A DNA stretch of 64,000 nt from Streptomyces sp. NBC_01283 (GTDB lineage: Bacteria; Actinomycetota; Actinomycetes; Streptomycetales; Streptomycetaceae). Within the stretch, counting starts at the first letter, position 1. Each line of letters starts with the position of its first letter. Under the pieces are notes generated by a model. It saw only the letters and a list, made by a program, of their open reading frames with translations. It was not told the DNA's origin and did no database searches. Below are positions 32,011-39,726 of this stretch, one piece after another. Position numbers and translations under genes: made by a program. Location of the stretch: NCBI RefSeq assembly GCF_041435335.1, contig NZ_CP108430.1, positions 1,860,001 to 1,924,000 of the forward strand, read 5' to 3'.

Positions 32011-34758
32011 ATGAACAAGCTGATTCCCCAGGTACGCCCGGCATCCCCGGGCGAGAACCCCAGCGACAACCCCACCCCCACCACCCCCCGCCTCCGCGAC
32101 GACCGCCGCGAGCGCAAGGCCGCCGAGCTGGACGCCCGCACCCGCGAAGTCGGCCTGCACCTGGCCGAGTTGAGCGCCAAGCCCGCCCGTGACGTCCTGC
32201 GGGACCTCGGCACGGACACCCGCGGCCTGCGCCAGGACCAGGTGCTCGAACGCCTGGAGCGGTACGGCGAGAACGTCGTCACCCAGGAGCGCGCGCCGCA
32301 CTGGACGGCGCAGCTCGCCAAGTCCTTCCGCAACCCCTTCATCGGCGTACTGATCGCGCTTGCCGCGGTCATGTACTGGCAGGACCCGGCCGACCCCGGC
32401 GTCTGGATCCTCACCTCGATGGTGCTGATCAGCGGCCTGCTGCGGTTCTGGCAGGAGCTGCGCTCGACCCGCTCGGCCCAGGTACTGAAAGCTCTGGTCA
32501 CCACCTCCTGCACGGTCCTGCGCCGGTGGAGCGAGCACCCCGGCACCGAAGAGATCCCGATGGAGCAGGTCGTCCCCGGCGACCTGGTGAAGCTGGCCGC
32601 GGGCGACTTGGTCCCGGCCGATCTGCGGCTGCTCACCGCCAAGGACCTGATGGTCGGTCAGGCCGCCCTGTCGGGCGAGTCGTTGCCTGCGGCCAAGTCG
32701 GACACGCGTACCCCTGACCTCGGCCAGGGCGCGACCACCGACCCCGTCGAGGCCGACAACCTCTGCCTGATGGGTACGTCGGTGACCTCGGGCACGGCGA
32801 CCGGCGTGGCCGTCACCACGGGCGCGGACACCTACTTCGGCTCGATGGCGGGCGCCCTGGCCGGCGACCGCCCGCAGACCGCGTTCGACCTCGGCGTGCG
32901 GCGGGTCAGCTTCCTGCTCATCCGCTTCATGCTGGTGATGGTCCCGGTCGTCTTCGCGGTCAACGGCTTCACCAAGGGCGACTGGGACCAGGCACTGCTC
33001 TTCTCGATCTCCGTGGCGGTCGGACTGACCCCCGAGATGCTGCCGATGGTGGTCTCGGCGAACCTGGCCCGCGGCGCGGTCGCGATGTCGCGGCACAAGG
33101 TCGTCGTCAAGCAGCTCAACGCGATCCAGAACCTGGGCGCGATGGACGTGCTGTGCACCGACAAGACGGGCACGCTCACCGAGGACCGCATCGTCCTCGA
33201 CCGCTACCTCGACGCCCACGGTCACGAGGACCGCGAGGTGCTCGAATACGCCTACCTCAACGCCCACTTCCAGACGGGCCTGCGCAACCTCATGGACCAG
33301 GCGGTCGTGGACCGCATCGACGAGGCCGAGGAGGTTGTCGTCGACCGGCTCTTCACGATGGTCGACGAGATCCCCTTCGACTTCGCCCGGCGGCGGATGT
33401 CCGTCGTGCTGCGCCGCGACGAACCGTCCGGACCAGCAGCCGAGCACACGATCGTCACCAAGGGCGCGGTGGAGGAGGTCATCGAGCGGTGCGGCCACAT
33501 CATGGACCGCGGCGAGCGCGTCGAGCTCACCCGTCAACTGCGCGCCCACGTCACGCACATCAGCGAGCGCCACAACCGTGAGGGCCTGCGCGTCCTCGCG
33601 GTCGCGACGCGCACCGTGCCCGCCGATCGCGAGACCTACACGGCGGCGGACGAGTCGGACCTGACCCTCGTCGGGTTCCTGGCGTTCCTCGACCCGCCGA
33701 AGCGGGACGCCGGTGACGCCCTGCGCGCGCTCGCCGGGAACGGCGTCGCGGTCAAGGTCGTCACCGGCGACAACGAACTGGTCGCCGCGCGGGTCTGCGC
33801 GGACGTCGGCCTCGACGTCAGCGAGCTCATCACGGGCGCCACCGTCGACCTGGTCGACGACGCCGAGCTGCGCCGGCTCACCCGTACGACCACGGTGTTC
33901 GCGAAGGTCAACCCGGTCCAGAAGGCACGGATCGTACGGTCCCTGAAGGCCGACGGGCACACCGTCGGCTTCCTCGGGGACGGCATCAACGACGCGGCGG
34001 CGCTGCGCGAGGCGGACGTGGGCGTCTCGGTCGACACGGCCGTCGACATCGCCAAGGAGTCCGCGGACATCATCCTTCTCGAAAAGGACCTGATGGTCCT
34101 GGAGCAGGGCGTGTTGATGGGCCGTCAGACCTTCGGCAACACCATCAAGTACATCAAGATGACGGCGTCGTCGAACTTCGGGAACGTCTTCTCCGTCCTG
34201 GTCGCGTCAGCGTTCCTCCCCTTCCAGCCGATGCTCGCCATCCACCTCCTGGTGCAGAACCTCTGCTACGACATCAGCCAGCTGTCGATCCCCTGGGACC
34301 GGATGGACAAGGAGTACCTGCGCAAGCCGCGCACCTGGGACGCCAAGGGCATCGGCCGGTTCATGATCCGGATCGGTCCGATCAGCTCGGTCTTCGACAT
34401 CACCACCTTCCTGGTGATGTGGTACGTCTTCCAGGCCAACTCGCCCGCGCAGCAGACCCTCTTCCAGACGGGCTGGTTCGTGGAGGGCCTGCTGTCGCAG
34501 ACGCTGATCGTGCACATGATCCGCACGCGCAGGATCCCGTTCATCCAGTCCCGTGCGTCACTGCCGGTGCTGTTCATGACGGGCGCGGTGATGGCCTTCG
34601 GTCTCTGGCTGCCGTTCTCGCCGCTGGCGTCGGCCCTGTCGATGCGGCCGCTGCCGATGAGCTACTTCCCGTGGCTGATCGGGACGCTGCTCGCGTACTG
34701 CACGCTCACCCAGGTGGTGAAGGGCTGGTACATCCGGCGCTACGGCAGCTGGCTCTGA
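32011..34758 (+). CDS. mgtA: Mg2+-translocating P-type ATPase (MgtA/MgtB type)
   Basis: The 915-residue P3B-type ATPase imports Mg2+ at the cost of ATP. It has a long cytoplasmic N-terminus, the actuator motif GQAALSGESLPAAKSD, the phosphorylation site CTDKTGTLTED (Asp384), KGAVEEVIERCG (nucleotide domain), VTGDNELVAARVC and GDGINDAAALREADVGVSVD, plus about ten membrane helices. ATG 32011 follows CGGAGGGAGGTCTGCC, an excellent ribosome site. The leader upstream (about 31640-32010) holds a candidate leader peptide and several hairpins. Transcription probably starts before 31700. Confidence 0.93.
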   Translation: MNKLIPQVRPASPGENPSDNPTPTTPRLRDDRRERKAAELDARTREVGLHLAELSAKPARDVLRDLGTDTRGLRQDQVLERLERYGENVVTQERAPHWTAQLAKSFRNPFIGVLIALAAVMYWQDPADPGVWILTSMVLISGLLRFWQELRSTRSAQVLKALVTTSCTVLRRWSEHPGTEEIPMEQVVPGDLVKLAAGDLVPADLRLLTAKDLMVGQAALSGESLPAAKSDTRTPDLGQGATTDPVEADNLCLMGTSVTSGTATGVAVTTGADTYFGSMAGALAGDRPQTAFDLGVRRVSFLLIRFMLVMVPVVFAVNGFTKGDWDQALLFSISVAVGLTPEMLPMVVSANLARGAVAMSRHKVVVKQLNAIQNLGAMDVLCTDKTGTLTEDRIVLDRYLDAHGHEDREVLEYAYLNAHFQTGLRNLMDQAVVDRIDEAEEVVVDRLFTMVDEIPFDFARRRMSVVLRRDEPSGPAAEHTIVTKGAVEEVIERCGHIMDRGERVELTRQLRAHVTHISERHNREGLRVLAVATRTVPADRETYTAADESDLTLVGFLAFLDPPKRDAGDALRALAGNGVAVKVVTGDNELVAARVCADVGLDVSELITGATVDLVDDAELRRLTRTTTVFAKVNPVQKARIVRSLKADGHTVGFLGDGINDAAALREADVGVSVDTAVDIAKESADIILLEKDLMVLEQGVLMGRQTFGNTIKYIKMTASSNFGNVFSVLVASAFLPFQPMLAIHLLVQNLCYDISQLSIPWDRMDKEYLRKPRTWDAKGIGRFMIRIGPISSVFDITTFLVMWYVFQANSPAQQTLFQTGWFVEGLLSQTLIVHMIRTRRIPFIQSRASLPVLFMTGAVMAFGLWLPFSPLASALSMRPLPMSYFPWLIGTLLAYCTLTQVVKGWYIRRYGSWL

Positions 34759-34769
34759 TCCCGAGGGCC

Positions 34770-34793
34770 GCGGCTCAGCGGCTCAGCGGCTCG
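34770..34793. repeat. 8-bp tandem repeat across the helR stop
   Basis: Three copies of GCGGCTCA (the last ends in G) run across the stop codon of the leftward helicase gene at 34783-34785. Confidence 0.9.
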
Positions 34794-36951
34794 TGAGGAT
34801 GACGAGCCGCTGGGTCGCGCGGGTCATCGCGACATAGCGGTCGACCGCTCCCTCGATGCCCTCGCCGAAGTCCTCCGGGTCGACGAGGACGACCAGGTCG
34901 AACTCGAGCCCCTTCGAGAGCTCCGGGGTCAGTGACCGCACGCGGTCCGTCTCCCGGAAGGCGGGATCGCCGATGACACAGGCGACCCCGTCGGCGTGGG
35001 CGGCGAGCCAGCCGTCCAGGACCGCGTCGAGGTCCGCCACCGCACCGCGCGTGACGGGTACGCCGCTGCTGCGGATGGAGGTCGGCACGTTGGCGTCGGG
35101 AAGCGCGGCCCGGATGACCGGCTCGGCCTCCGTCATGACCTCTTCCGGCGTCCGGTAGTTGATGCTCAGGGACTCCACCGTGACGCGGTCGAGCCCGATC
35201 CGCTCAAGGCGTTCCTGCCACGACTCCGTGAACCCGTGCCGGGCCTGCGCGCGGTCGCCGACGATGGTGAAGCTGCGGGACGGGCAGCGCAGCAGCAGCA
35301 TCTGCCACTCCGCGTCGGTCAGCTCCTGTGCCTCGTCCACCACGACGTGCGCGAACGGTCCCGCGAGCCGGTCCGGGTCGGCAGGGGGCAGCTCGGACTC
35401 ATCGACCAGGCTGACCTGGGCGTCCTGCCCGCGCAACATCGTCACCAGGCCCTCGCCGTCGTCACCGTCGGCGCCGGAGGCCGACGCGGCGTCGATGAGG
35501 TTGTCGACGACCTGCGCCATCTGCTCGCGCTGGGCGGCGAGGATCGCCTCGTGCCGGCGCTTGCGCCGTGCCGCCTCCGGGTCCCCGAGCCGCTGCCGTG
35601 CCGCGTCCAGGAGCGGCAGGTCGGACAGCGTCCAGGCCTGGGGCGCCTCCTTGCGCATCAACGTGCGCACCTCGTCCCCGCCGAGCCAGGGGGCGCACAT
35701 CCGCAGGTAGGCGGAGTTCGACCACAGGTCTCCGACGAGGTCGGCCGCTTCGAGCAGCGGCCACGCCCGGTGCAGGGTGGTGACCAGCTCCTCGTCGTGC
35801 CGCAGCGACCTCTCGAAGAGCTCGCCGGGAACGTCGCCGTCGAGCTTGTCGAGGAGGATGGCGACGAGCTCCTCCCAGATCTGCTCGCGCGCCTCGTTGT
35901 GCGGGGTGCCGCGTCCCGCCGCGTCGAACGCGTCGGCCCAGTCGTCGGCGCTCAGCCGGACGTCGGCCCAGTCGGTCGAGACCGTCATCCCCTTGGTGGG
36001 CGGCTCCTCGTAGAACCTGACGGCCTTCTCGATCGCCTTCACCATGCCGGCGGACGACTTGAGGCGCGCCACCTCCGGGTCGGCCTCGGCCCGCGCCGCG
36101 GCTCCCTCGGCGACGAGGTCCTGCAGGATGCAGGTCTGCACGCCCTCCTCGCCGAGGCTGGGCAGGACGTCGGCGACGTAGTTCAGGTAGGGCCGGTGCG
36201 GGCCGACGAAGAGCACCCCGCCCCGGCTGTGACCGAGGCGGGGGTCGGAGTAGAGGAGGTAGGCGGAACGGTGCAGGGCGACGACGGTCTTGCCCGTACC
36301 GGGACCGCCGTCGACGACGAGAGCGCCGCGTGAGCCCGCCCGGATGATGGCGTCCTGGTCGGACTGGATGGTGGAGAGCACGTCGCGCATCCGGGACGAG
36401 CGGTTGCTGCCCAGGCTGGCGATGAAGGCGGACTGGTCGTCGAGGGCCGCGTGCCCCTCCAGCCCGTCGGCGGTGAACACCTCGTCCCAGTAGTCGCTGA
36501 TCCGGCCGTCGGTCCAGCGGTACCTGCGGCGGCTCGCCAGGCCCATCGGGTCGGCGTGGGTCGCCGCGAAGAACGGCTCGGCCGCGGGTGCGCGCCAGTC
36601 GAGCAGCAGCCGGCGGCCCTCGCTGTCGGTGAGGCCGAGCCTGCCGATGTAGACGGGCTCGGGGTCGTCCGCGGTCACGATGTGTCCGAGGCACAGGTCG
36701 AGACCGAAGCGGCTCAGCGCGCGCAGGCGACCGCTCAGGCGGTGGATCTCCAGGTCCCGGTCCATCGCCTCCCGGCCGATGCCGCCGGGCGCCCTGCGCT
36801 GGGCGTCGAGGCGGTCGGACACGTCGGCGATGGTCTGCTCGAGGCTCTGTGCGATGGCCGCGAAGTGCTTCTCGTCCCGGTCGATCAGCGTCGGGTCGGC
36901 CTTGGGGGCGAGGTGGGCAGGAAGGTCGAACGCAGACAGCAACGCAGGCAC
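34783..36951 (-). CDS. helR: HelR/HelD-type RNA polymerase-associated helicase-like ATPase
   Basis: The 722-residue superfamily 1 protein has an N-terminal coiled-coil (residues about 20-75), Walker A GGPGTGKTVVALHR (near 220), Walker B VVVDEAQELTDAEWQ, motif III GDRAQARHGF, SINYRTPEEV and AMTRATQRLVIL. This matches actinobacterial HelD class II. In S. venezuelae the homologue HelR removes rifamycins from RNA polymerase and gives resistance. The identity is supported by a rifamycin-associated element 61 bp upstream. GTG 36951 follows GGGAGATTCATTAA. It could also be a housekeeping HelD, but the element argues for HelR. Confidence 0.85.
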   Translation of the reverse strand: MPALLSAFDLPAHLAPKADPTLIDRDEKHFAAIAQSLEQTIADVSDRLDAQRRAPGGIGREAMDRDLEIHRLSGRLRALSRFGLDLCLGHIVTADDPEPVYIGRLGLTDSEGRRLLLDWRAPAAEPFFAATHADPMGLASRRRYRWTDGRISDYWDEVFTADGLEGHAALDDQSAFIASLGSNRSSRMRDVLSTIQSDQDAIIRAGSRGALVVDGGPGTGKTVVALHRSAYLLYSDPRLGHSRGGVLFVGPHRPYLNYVADVLPSLGEEGVQTCILQDLVAEGAAARAEADPEVARLKSSAGMVKAIEKAVRFYEEPPTKGMTVSTDWADVRLSADDWADAFDAAGRGTPHNEAREQIWEELVAILLDKLDGDVPGELFERSLRHDEELVTTLHRAWPLLEAADLVGDLWSNSAYLRMCAPWLGGDEVRTLMRKEAPQAWTLSDLPLLDAARQRLGDPEAARRKRRHEAILAAQREQMAQVVDNLIDAASASGADGDDGEGLVTMLRGQDAQVSLVDESELPPADPDRLAGPFAHVVVDEAQELTDAEWQMLLLRCPSRSFTIVGDRAQARHGFTESWQERLERIGLDRVTVESLSINYRTPEEVMTEAEPVIRAALPDANVPTSIRSSGVPVTRGAVADLDAVLDGWLAAHADGVACVIGDPAFRETDRVRSLTPELSKGLEFDLVVLVDPEDFGEGIEGAVDRYVAMTRATQRLVILTSR

Positions 36952-37011
36952 TTAATGAATCTCCCGTTTTCGCAGGTCCTGGGCTTAGGCCTGCGATTGT
37001 GCGGTACGACC

Positions 37012-37031
37012 GGGGCCTTGCCGCAAGCCCC
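37012..37031 (-). promoter_or_regulatory. Rifamycin-associated element (RAE)
   Basis: On the reverse strand the sequence is GGGGCTTGCGGCAAGGCCCC, an imperfect inverted repeat. It agrees with the 19-bp RAE reported upstream of rifamycin-inducible genes in Actinobacteria, as I recall that consensus. It lies 61 bp upstream of helR, in the right orientation region. Confidence 0.8.
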
Positions 37032-37046
37032 CCGCTGCGCTATAAA
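37018..37046 (+). promoter_or_regulatory. Rightward promoter overlapping the RAE
   Basis: TTGCCG (37018) and TATAAA (37041) are separated by exactly 17 bp, a good sigma-70/HrdB-type promoter. Its -35 box lies inside the RAE, so a factor on the element would also touch this promoter. Confidence 0.5.
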
Positions 37047-37054
37047 TTAAGAGT

Positions 37055-37095
37055 GGCAAGGAGTGCGAACACCTCCTTGCCTCTTCTTTTTCTCC
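37055..37095 (+). terminator. Intrinsic terminator just after the rightward promoter
   Basis: GGCAAGGAG and CTCCTTGCC form a perfect 9-bp stem with a nine-base loop, followed by TCTTCTTTTTCTCC. It lies about 10 bases after the predicted transcription start, giving a roughly 40-45 nt RNA or an attenuator for the esterase gene at 37177. It is unusually U-rich for this genome. Confidence 0.7.
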
Positions 37096-37176
37096 TCCGC
37101 CGACGCACTCTAGGTGCCGCGGGCAACCATGCGCGAGGATGTGGCGGGTCGGCGCTTCCAGTGATCGAGGAGAGTC

Positions 37177-38364
37177 ATGACCGCACGCATCCATGGCACC
37201 TGTGCCCCGGGATTCGAGGGCGTACGCGAGGAGTTCGAGCGGAACTTCACCGAGCGCGGCGACCTCGGGGCAGCCGTCGCGGCCACCGTGGACGGCGAGT
37301 TCGTCGTCGATCTGTGGGGCGGTGACGCGGACAAGACGGGCACGCGCGCGTGGGAGCGCGATTCGCTGGTGAACGTGTACTCCACGACCAAGGGGATGAC
37401 CGCGCTGTGCGCGCATCTGCTGGTCGACCGGGGCGAGCTCGACCTGGACGCACCGGTCGCCCGCTACTGGCCGGAGTTCGCCCAGGAGGGCAAGGCGGAC
37501 ATCCCGGTGCGCTGGCTGCTGAGCCATCGCTCCGGTGTGATCGCACCGCGCGAGCCCATGACGTCGGACGACCTCTACGACTGGGAGAAGGTGTGCGGGG
37601 CGCTCGCCGCCGCGCCGCCGTGGTGGAAGCCTGGTTCGGCCCAGGGGTACCACGCGCTGAGCTTCGGCTATCTGGTCGGAGAGGTCGTCCGGCGGATCAC
37701 GGGGGTCTCGCTCGGCACGTTCCTGCGCAGCGAGGTGACGGGGCCGCTGGGCGCGGACGTCTTCGTGGGCACCCCGGAGAGCGAGCACGGCCGGTGCGCG
37801 AACATGGCAAGGCCGATCGTCACGGACGGCCCGCGCAGCGCACTCGGCTCCGCTCCCCCGCCCGCGCCCCCGGTGACGTCGATCGACGACCACCCCATGG
37901 CGGTCGTCACGCTCGCCCTGCAGTACCTCCCCGTGGGCAATGTGAACACCGCTGCCTACCGGTCCGCCGAGATCCCCGCGGCCAACGGCCACGCGTCCGC
38001 CAGGGGCCTCGCGACGGTGTACGCGGCGCTGGGCGGCGGGGAGTTGGTGAGCCCCGGGGCACTGGAGCGGCTCCGGACACGGCAGGGCGAGCCCGACGAG
38101 CCGGACCTGGTGCTCGCGGCGGGCACGGCGTGGGGCGAGAAGTGGGACTGGGGGCTCGGCTACATGCTGAACCTGTACGGGCAGGCAGGCCCCAATCCGC
38201 GGGCCTTCGGGCACGGCGGCGCGGGCGGGTCCTACGCGTTCGCCGATCCCGAGAACCGCGTCTCGTTCGCGTACGTGATGAACCAGATGGGCGGCGGGAC
38301 CTCCGGGGAGGATCTGCGGAGCGTGCATCTGGTGGGGGCGTTGTACCGAGGGCTGAAGGGCTGA
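37177..38364 (+). CDS. Beta-lactamase-fold serine hydrolase (family VIII esterase type)
   Basis: The 395-residue protein has the class C beta-lactamase/penicillin-binding fold used by EstB-type esterases. The SxxK motif is STTK (near residue 70), the Tyr motif is GYHALS (YxN replaced by YHA) and a late HGGAGGS segment stands for KTG. It lacks a signal peptide, so it is cytoplasmic and more likely an esterase than a lactam-resistance enzyme. It diverges from helR, and the terminator at 37055 lies in its leader. ATG 37177 follows CGAGGAGAG. Confidence 0.85.
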   Translation: MTARIHGTCAPGFEGVREEFERNFTERGDLGAAVAATVDGEFVVDLWGGDADKTGTRAWERDSLVNVYSTTKGMTALCAHLLVDRGELDLDAPVARYWPEFAQEGKADIPVRWLLSHRSGVIAPREPMTSDDLYDWEKVCGALAAAPPWWKPGSAQGYHALSFGYLVGEVVRRITGVSLGTFLRSEVTGPLGADVFVGTPESEHGRCANMARPIVTDGPRSALGSAPPPAPPVTSIDDHPMAVVTLALQYLPVGNVNTAAYRSAEIPAANGHASARGLATVYAALGGGELVSPGALERLRTRQGEPDEPDLVLAAGTAWGEKWDWGLGYMLNLYGQAGPNPRAFGHGGAGGSYAFADPENRVSFAYVMNQMGGGTSGEDLRSVHLVGALYRGLKG

Positions 38365-38447
38365 GGCGTTGAGCGGCCGGGGTTGAGGGGCTGGGGGTTC
38401 GGGGCGGCACGGCAGGTGGGAGATCCGCGGGAACGTAATCTGCCCCC

Positions 38448-39125
38448 ATGGAGCAGCCCACCCCCCGCCACCGCCCGACAGGGCAGTACGCCGCCGCCGA
38501 CTCCCGTAGGGCGGCCATCATCGACGCGGCTCTCGCGCTCTTCGCCAAGGCGGGCTATCTGAACTCCTCCCTGGCGAAGATCGCCACGGAAGCGGGCACC
38601 TCCGCCACCGTCATCACCCACCACTTCGGGTCGAAGCAGCGGCTCCTGATGGCGGTGCTCGAAGCACGCGAGGAACGCACGGTCCGTACCTTCGGACGGC
38701 TCGGCCCCGACTCCGGCGGTGCCGACGTGCGCGCGCTGTTCCGGGAGGTCCTCGCGCTGGCCTCGTACAACCTCACCCAGCCGGGGCTCATCCAGCTCTA
38801 CACCAAGCTGTCGGCGGAGGCCGGCGACCCCTCGCACCCGGCACACGACTACTTCAGCGAGCGATACGAACGTGTCGCGCACTCCCTGGCCGCCGTGCTG
38901 CAACGCGCGGTCGAGGCAGGGCAGTTGAGGCCAGAGACCGACGCGGAAAGCGTCGCCCGCGAGATCCTCGCCGTGTCCGACGGGCTCCAGGTCCAGTGGG
39001 CCATCGCCGAAGGGCGGCTGGATTTCGTCGGGTTGTACCGTGCGCACCTGGACCGGCTCACCCAAGCCCTCACCGTGGACGGTGCAGGACTTGGTGAGCC
39101 GGCCGAGGCGGAGCGGCTCCCCTAG
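38448..39125 (+). CDS. TetR-family regulator
   Basis: The 225-residue protein has a helix-turn-helix at residues about 18-65 (RRAAIIDAALALFAKAGYLNSSLAKIATEAGTSATVITHHFGSKQRLL) and a C-terminal TetR_C_6-like domain (YNLTQPGLIQLYTKLSAEAGDPSHPAHDYF). Such regulators often lie beside beta-glucosidase or other sugar genes in Streptomyces. Here the next genes are on the opposite strand (an AhpD-like gene and GH3). The gap 38365-38447 is short and holds no clear operator. Target and ligand are unknown. Confidence 0.85.
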   Translation: MEQPTPRHRPTGQYAAADSRRAAIIDAALALFAKAGYLNSSLAKIATEAGTSATVITHHFGSKQRLLMAVLEAREERTVRTFGRLGPDSGGADVRALFREVLALASYNLTQPGLIQLYTKLSAEAGDPSHPAHDYFSERYERVAHSLAAVLQRAVEAGQLRPETDAESVAREILAVSDGLQVQWAIAEGRLDFVGLYRAHLDRLTQALTVDGAGLGEPAEAERLP

Positions 39126-39133
39126 ACCGTCTC

Positions 39134-39163
39134 CTCAGTGGCACTGGCCTCAGTGGTACTGGC
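39134..39163. repeat. 15-bp tandem duplication at a gene 3' end
   Basis: CTCAGTGGCACTGGC is followed directly by CTCAGTGGTACTGGC. The second copy contains the stop codon of the leftward AhpD-like gene (39150-39152). Confidence 0.95.
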
Positions 39164-39623
39164 CGACTACGTAGTCACCCGCGGGCTGCTGGGTGATCAC
39201 GTTGCCGCGGTTGAAGGCGTTGATCACGGCGATCACGGTCACCAGGGCGGCGAGCTGGTCCTCGTCGTAGTGCTTGGCCGCGTTCGCCCACACCTCGTCC
39301 GGGACGCCGCCTGCCGCGTCCGCGATCCGGGTGCCCTCCTCCGCCAGTTCCAGGGCGGCGCGCTCGGCCTCGGTGAACACCGTGGCCTCGCGCCAGGCGG
39401 CCACCAGGTGCAGGCGCACCTGGGACTCCCCGGCGTGTGTGGCGTCCTTGGTGTGCATGTCGATGCATCCGGCGCAGCCGTTGATCTGGCTGGCGCGGAG
39501 CATCACCAGTTCACGCGTCGCGGCAGGCAGCGTCGACTCCGTGAGCGACGTGGCGGCGGCGACGATGTGCTTCATCGCCTTGGCCGCGACCGGGCTTGCC
39601 ATGATGTTCAGCCGAGCTTCCAT
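39150..39623 (-). CDS. Carboxymuconolactone decarboxylase-family (AhpD-like) protein
   Basis: The 157-residue protein carries the AhpD-like core ELVMLRASQINGCAGCIDMHTKDATHAGES, with a CxxC and a downstream His that form a peroxidase/disulfide reductase site. It is the alkylhydroperoxidase type rather than a decarboxylase. ATG 39623 is preceded by GGAGTGCACC. The divergent or nearby TetR may control it, but that is not shown. It lies 103 bp after the start side of the GH3 gene's end and is probably its own transcript. Confidence 0.85.
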   Translation of the reverse strand: MEARLNIMASPVAAKAMKHIVAAATSLTESTLPAATRELVMLRASQINGCAGCIDMHTKDATHAGESQVRLHLVAAWREATVFTEAERAALELAEEGTRIADAAGGVPDEVWANAAKHYDEDQLAALVTVIAVINAFNRGNVITQQPAGDYVVGQYH

Positions 39624-39726
39624 GGTGCACTCCTGTGTGGTTGCCGCTGGGTACACCTCATGGACGGTTCAGCCCCGCGTGCTGTGACATGCGCGGATGT
39701 GACGTGGGTCTCCCCCTGCCGCCGCC

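Noticed and set aside
37041..37075. CIRCE-like (HrcA) element near helR
   Set aside because: Only one half (GAGTGCGAA) resembles CIRCE; the second half and the N9 spacing are missing.
37177..38364. Antibiotic-resistance beta-lactamase
   Set aside because: The protein lacks a signal peptide and has YHA in place of YxN, as family VIII esterases do.
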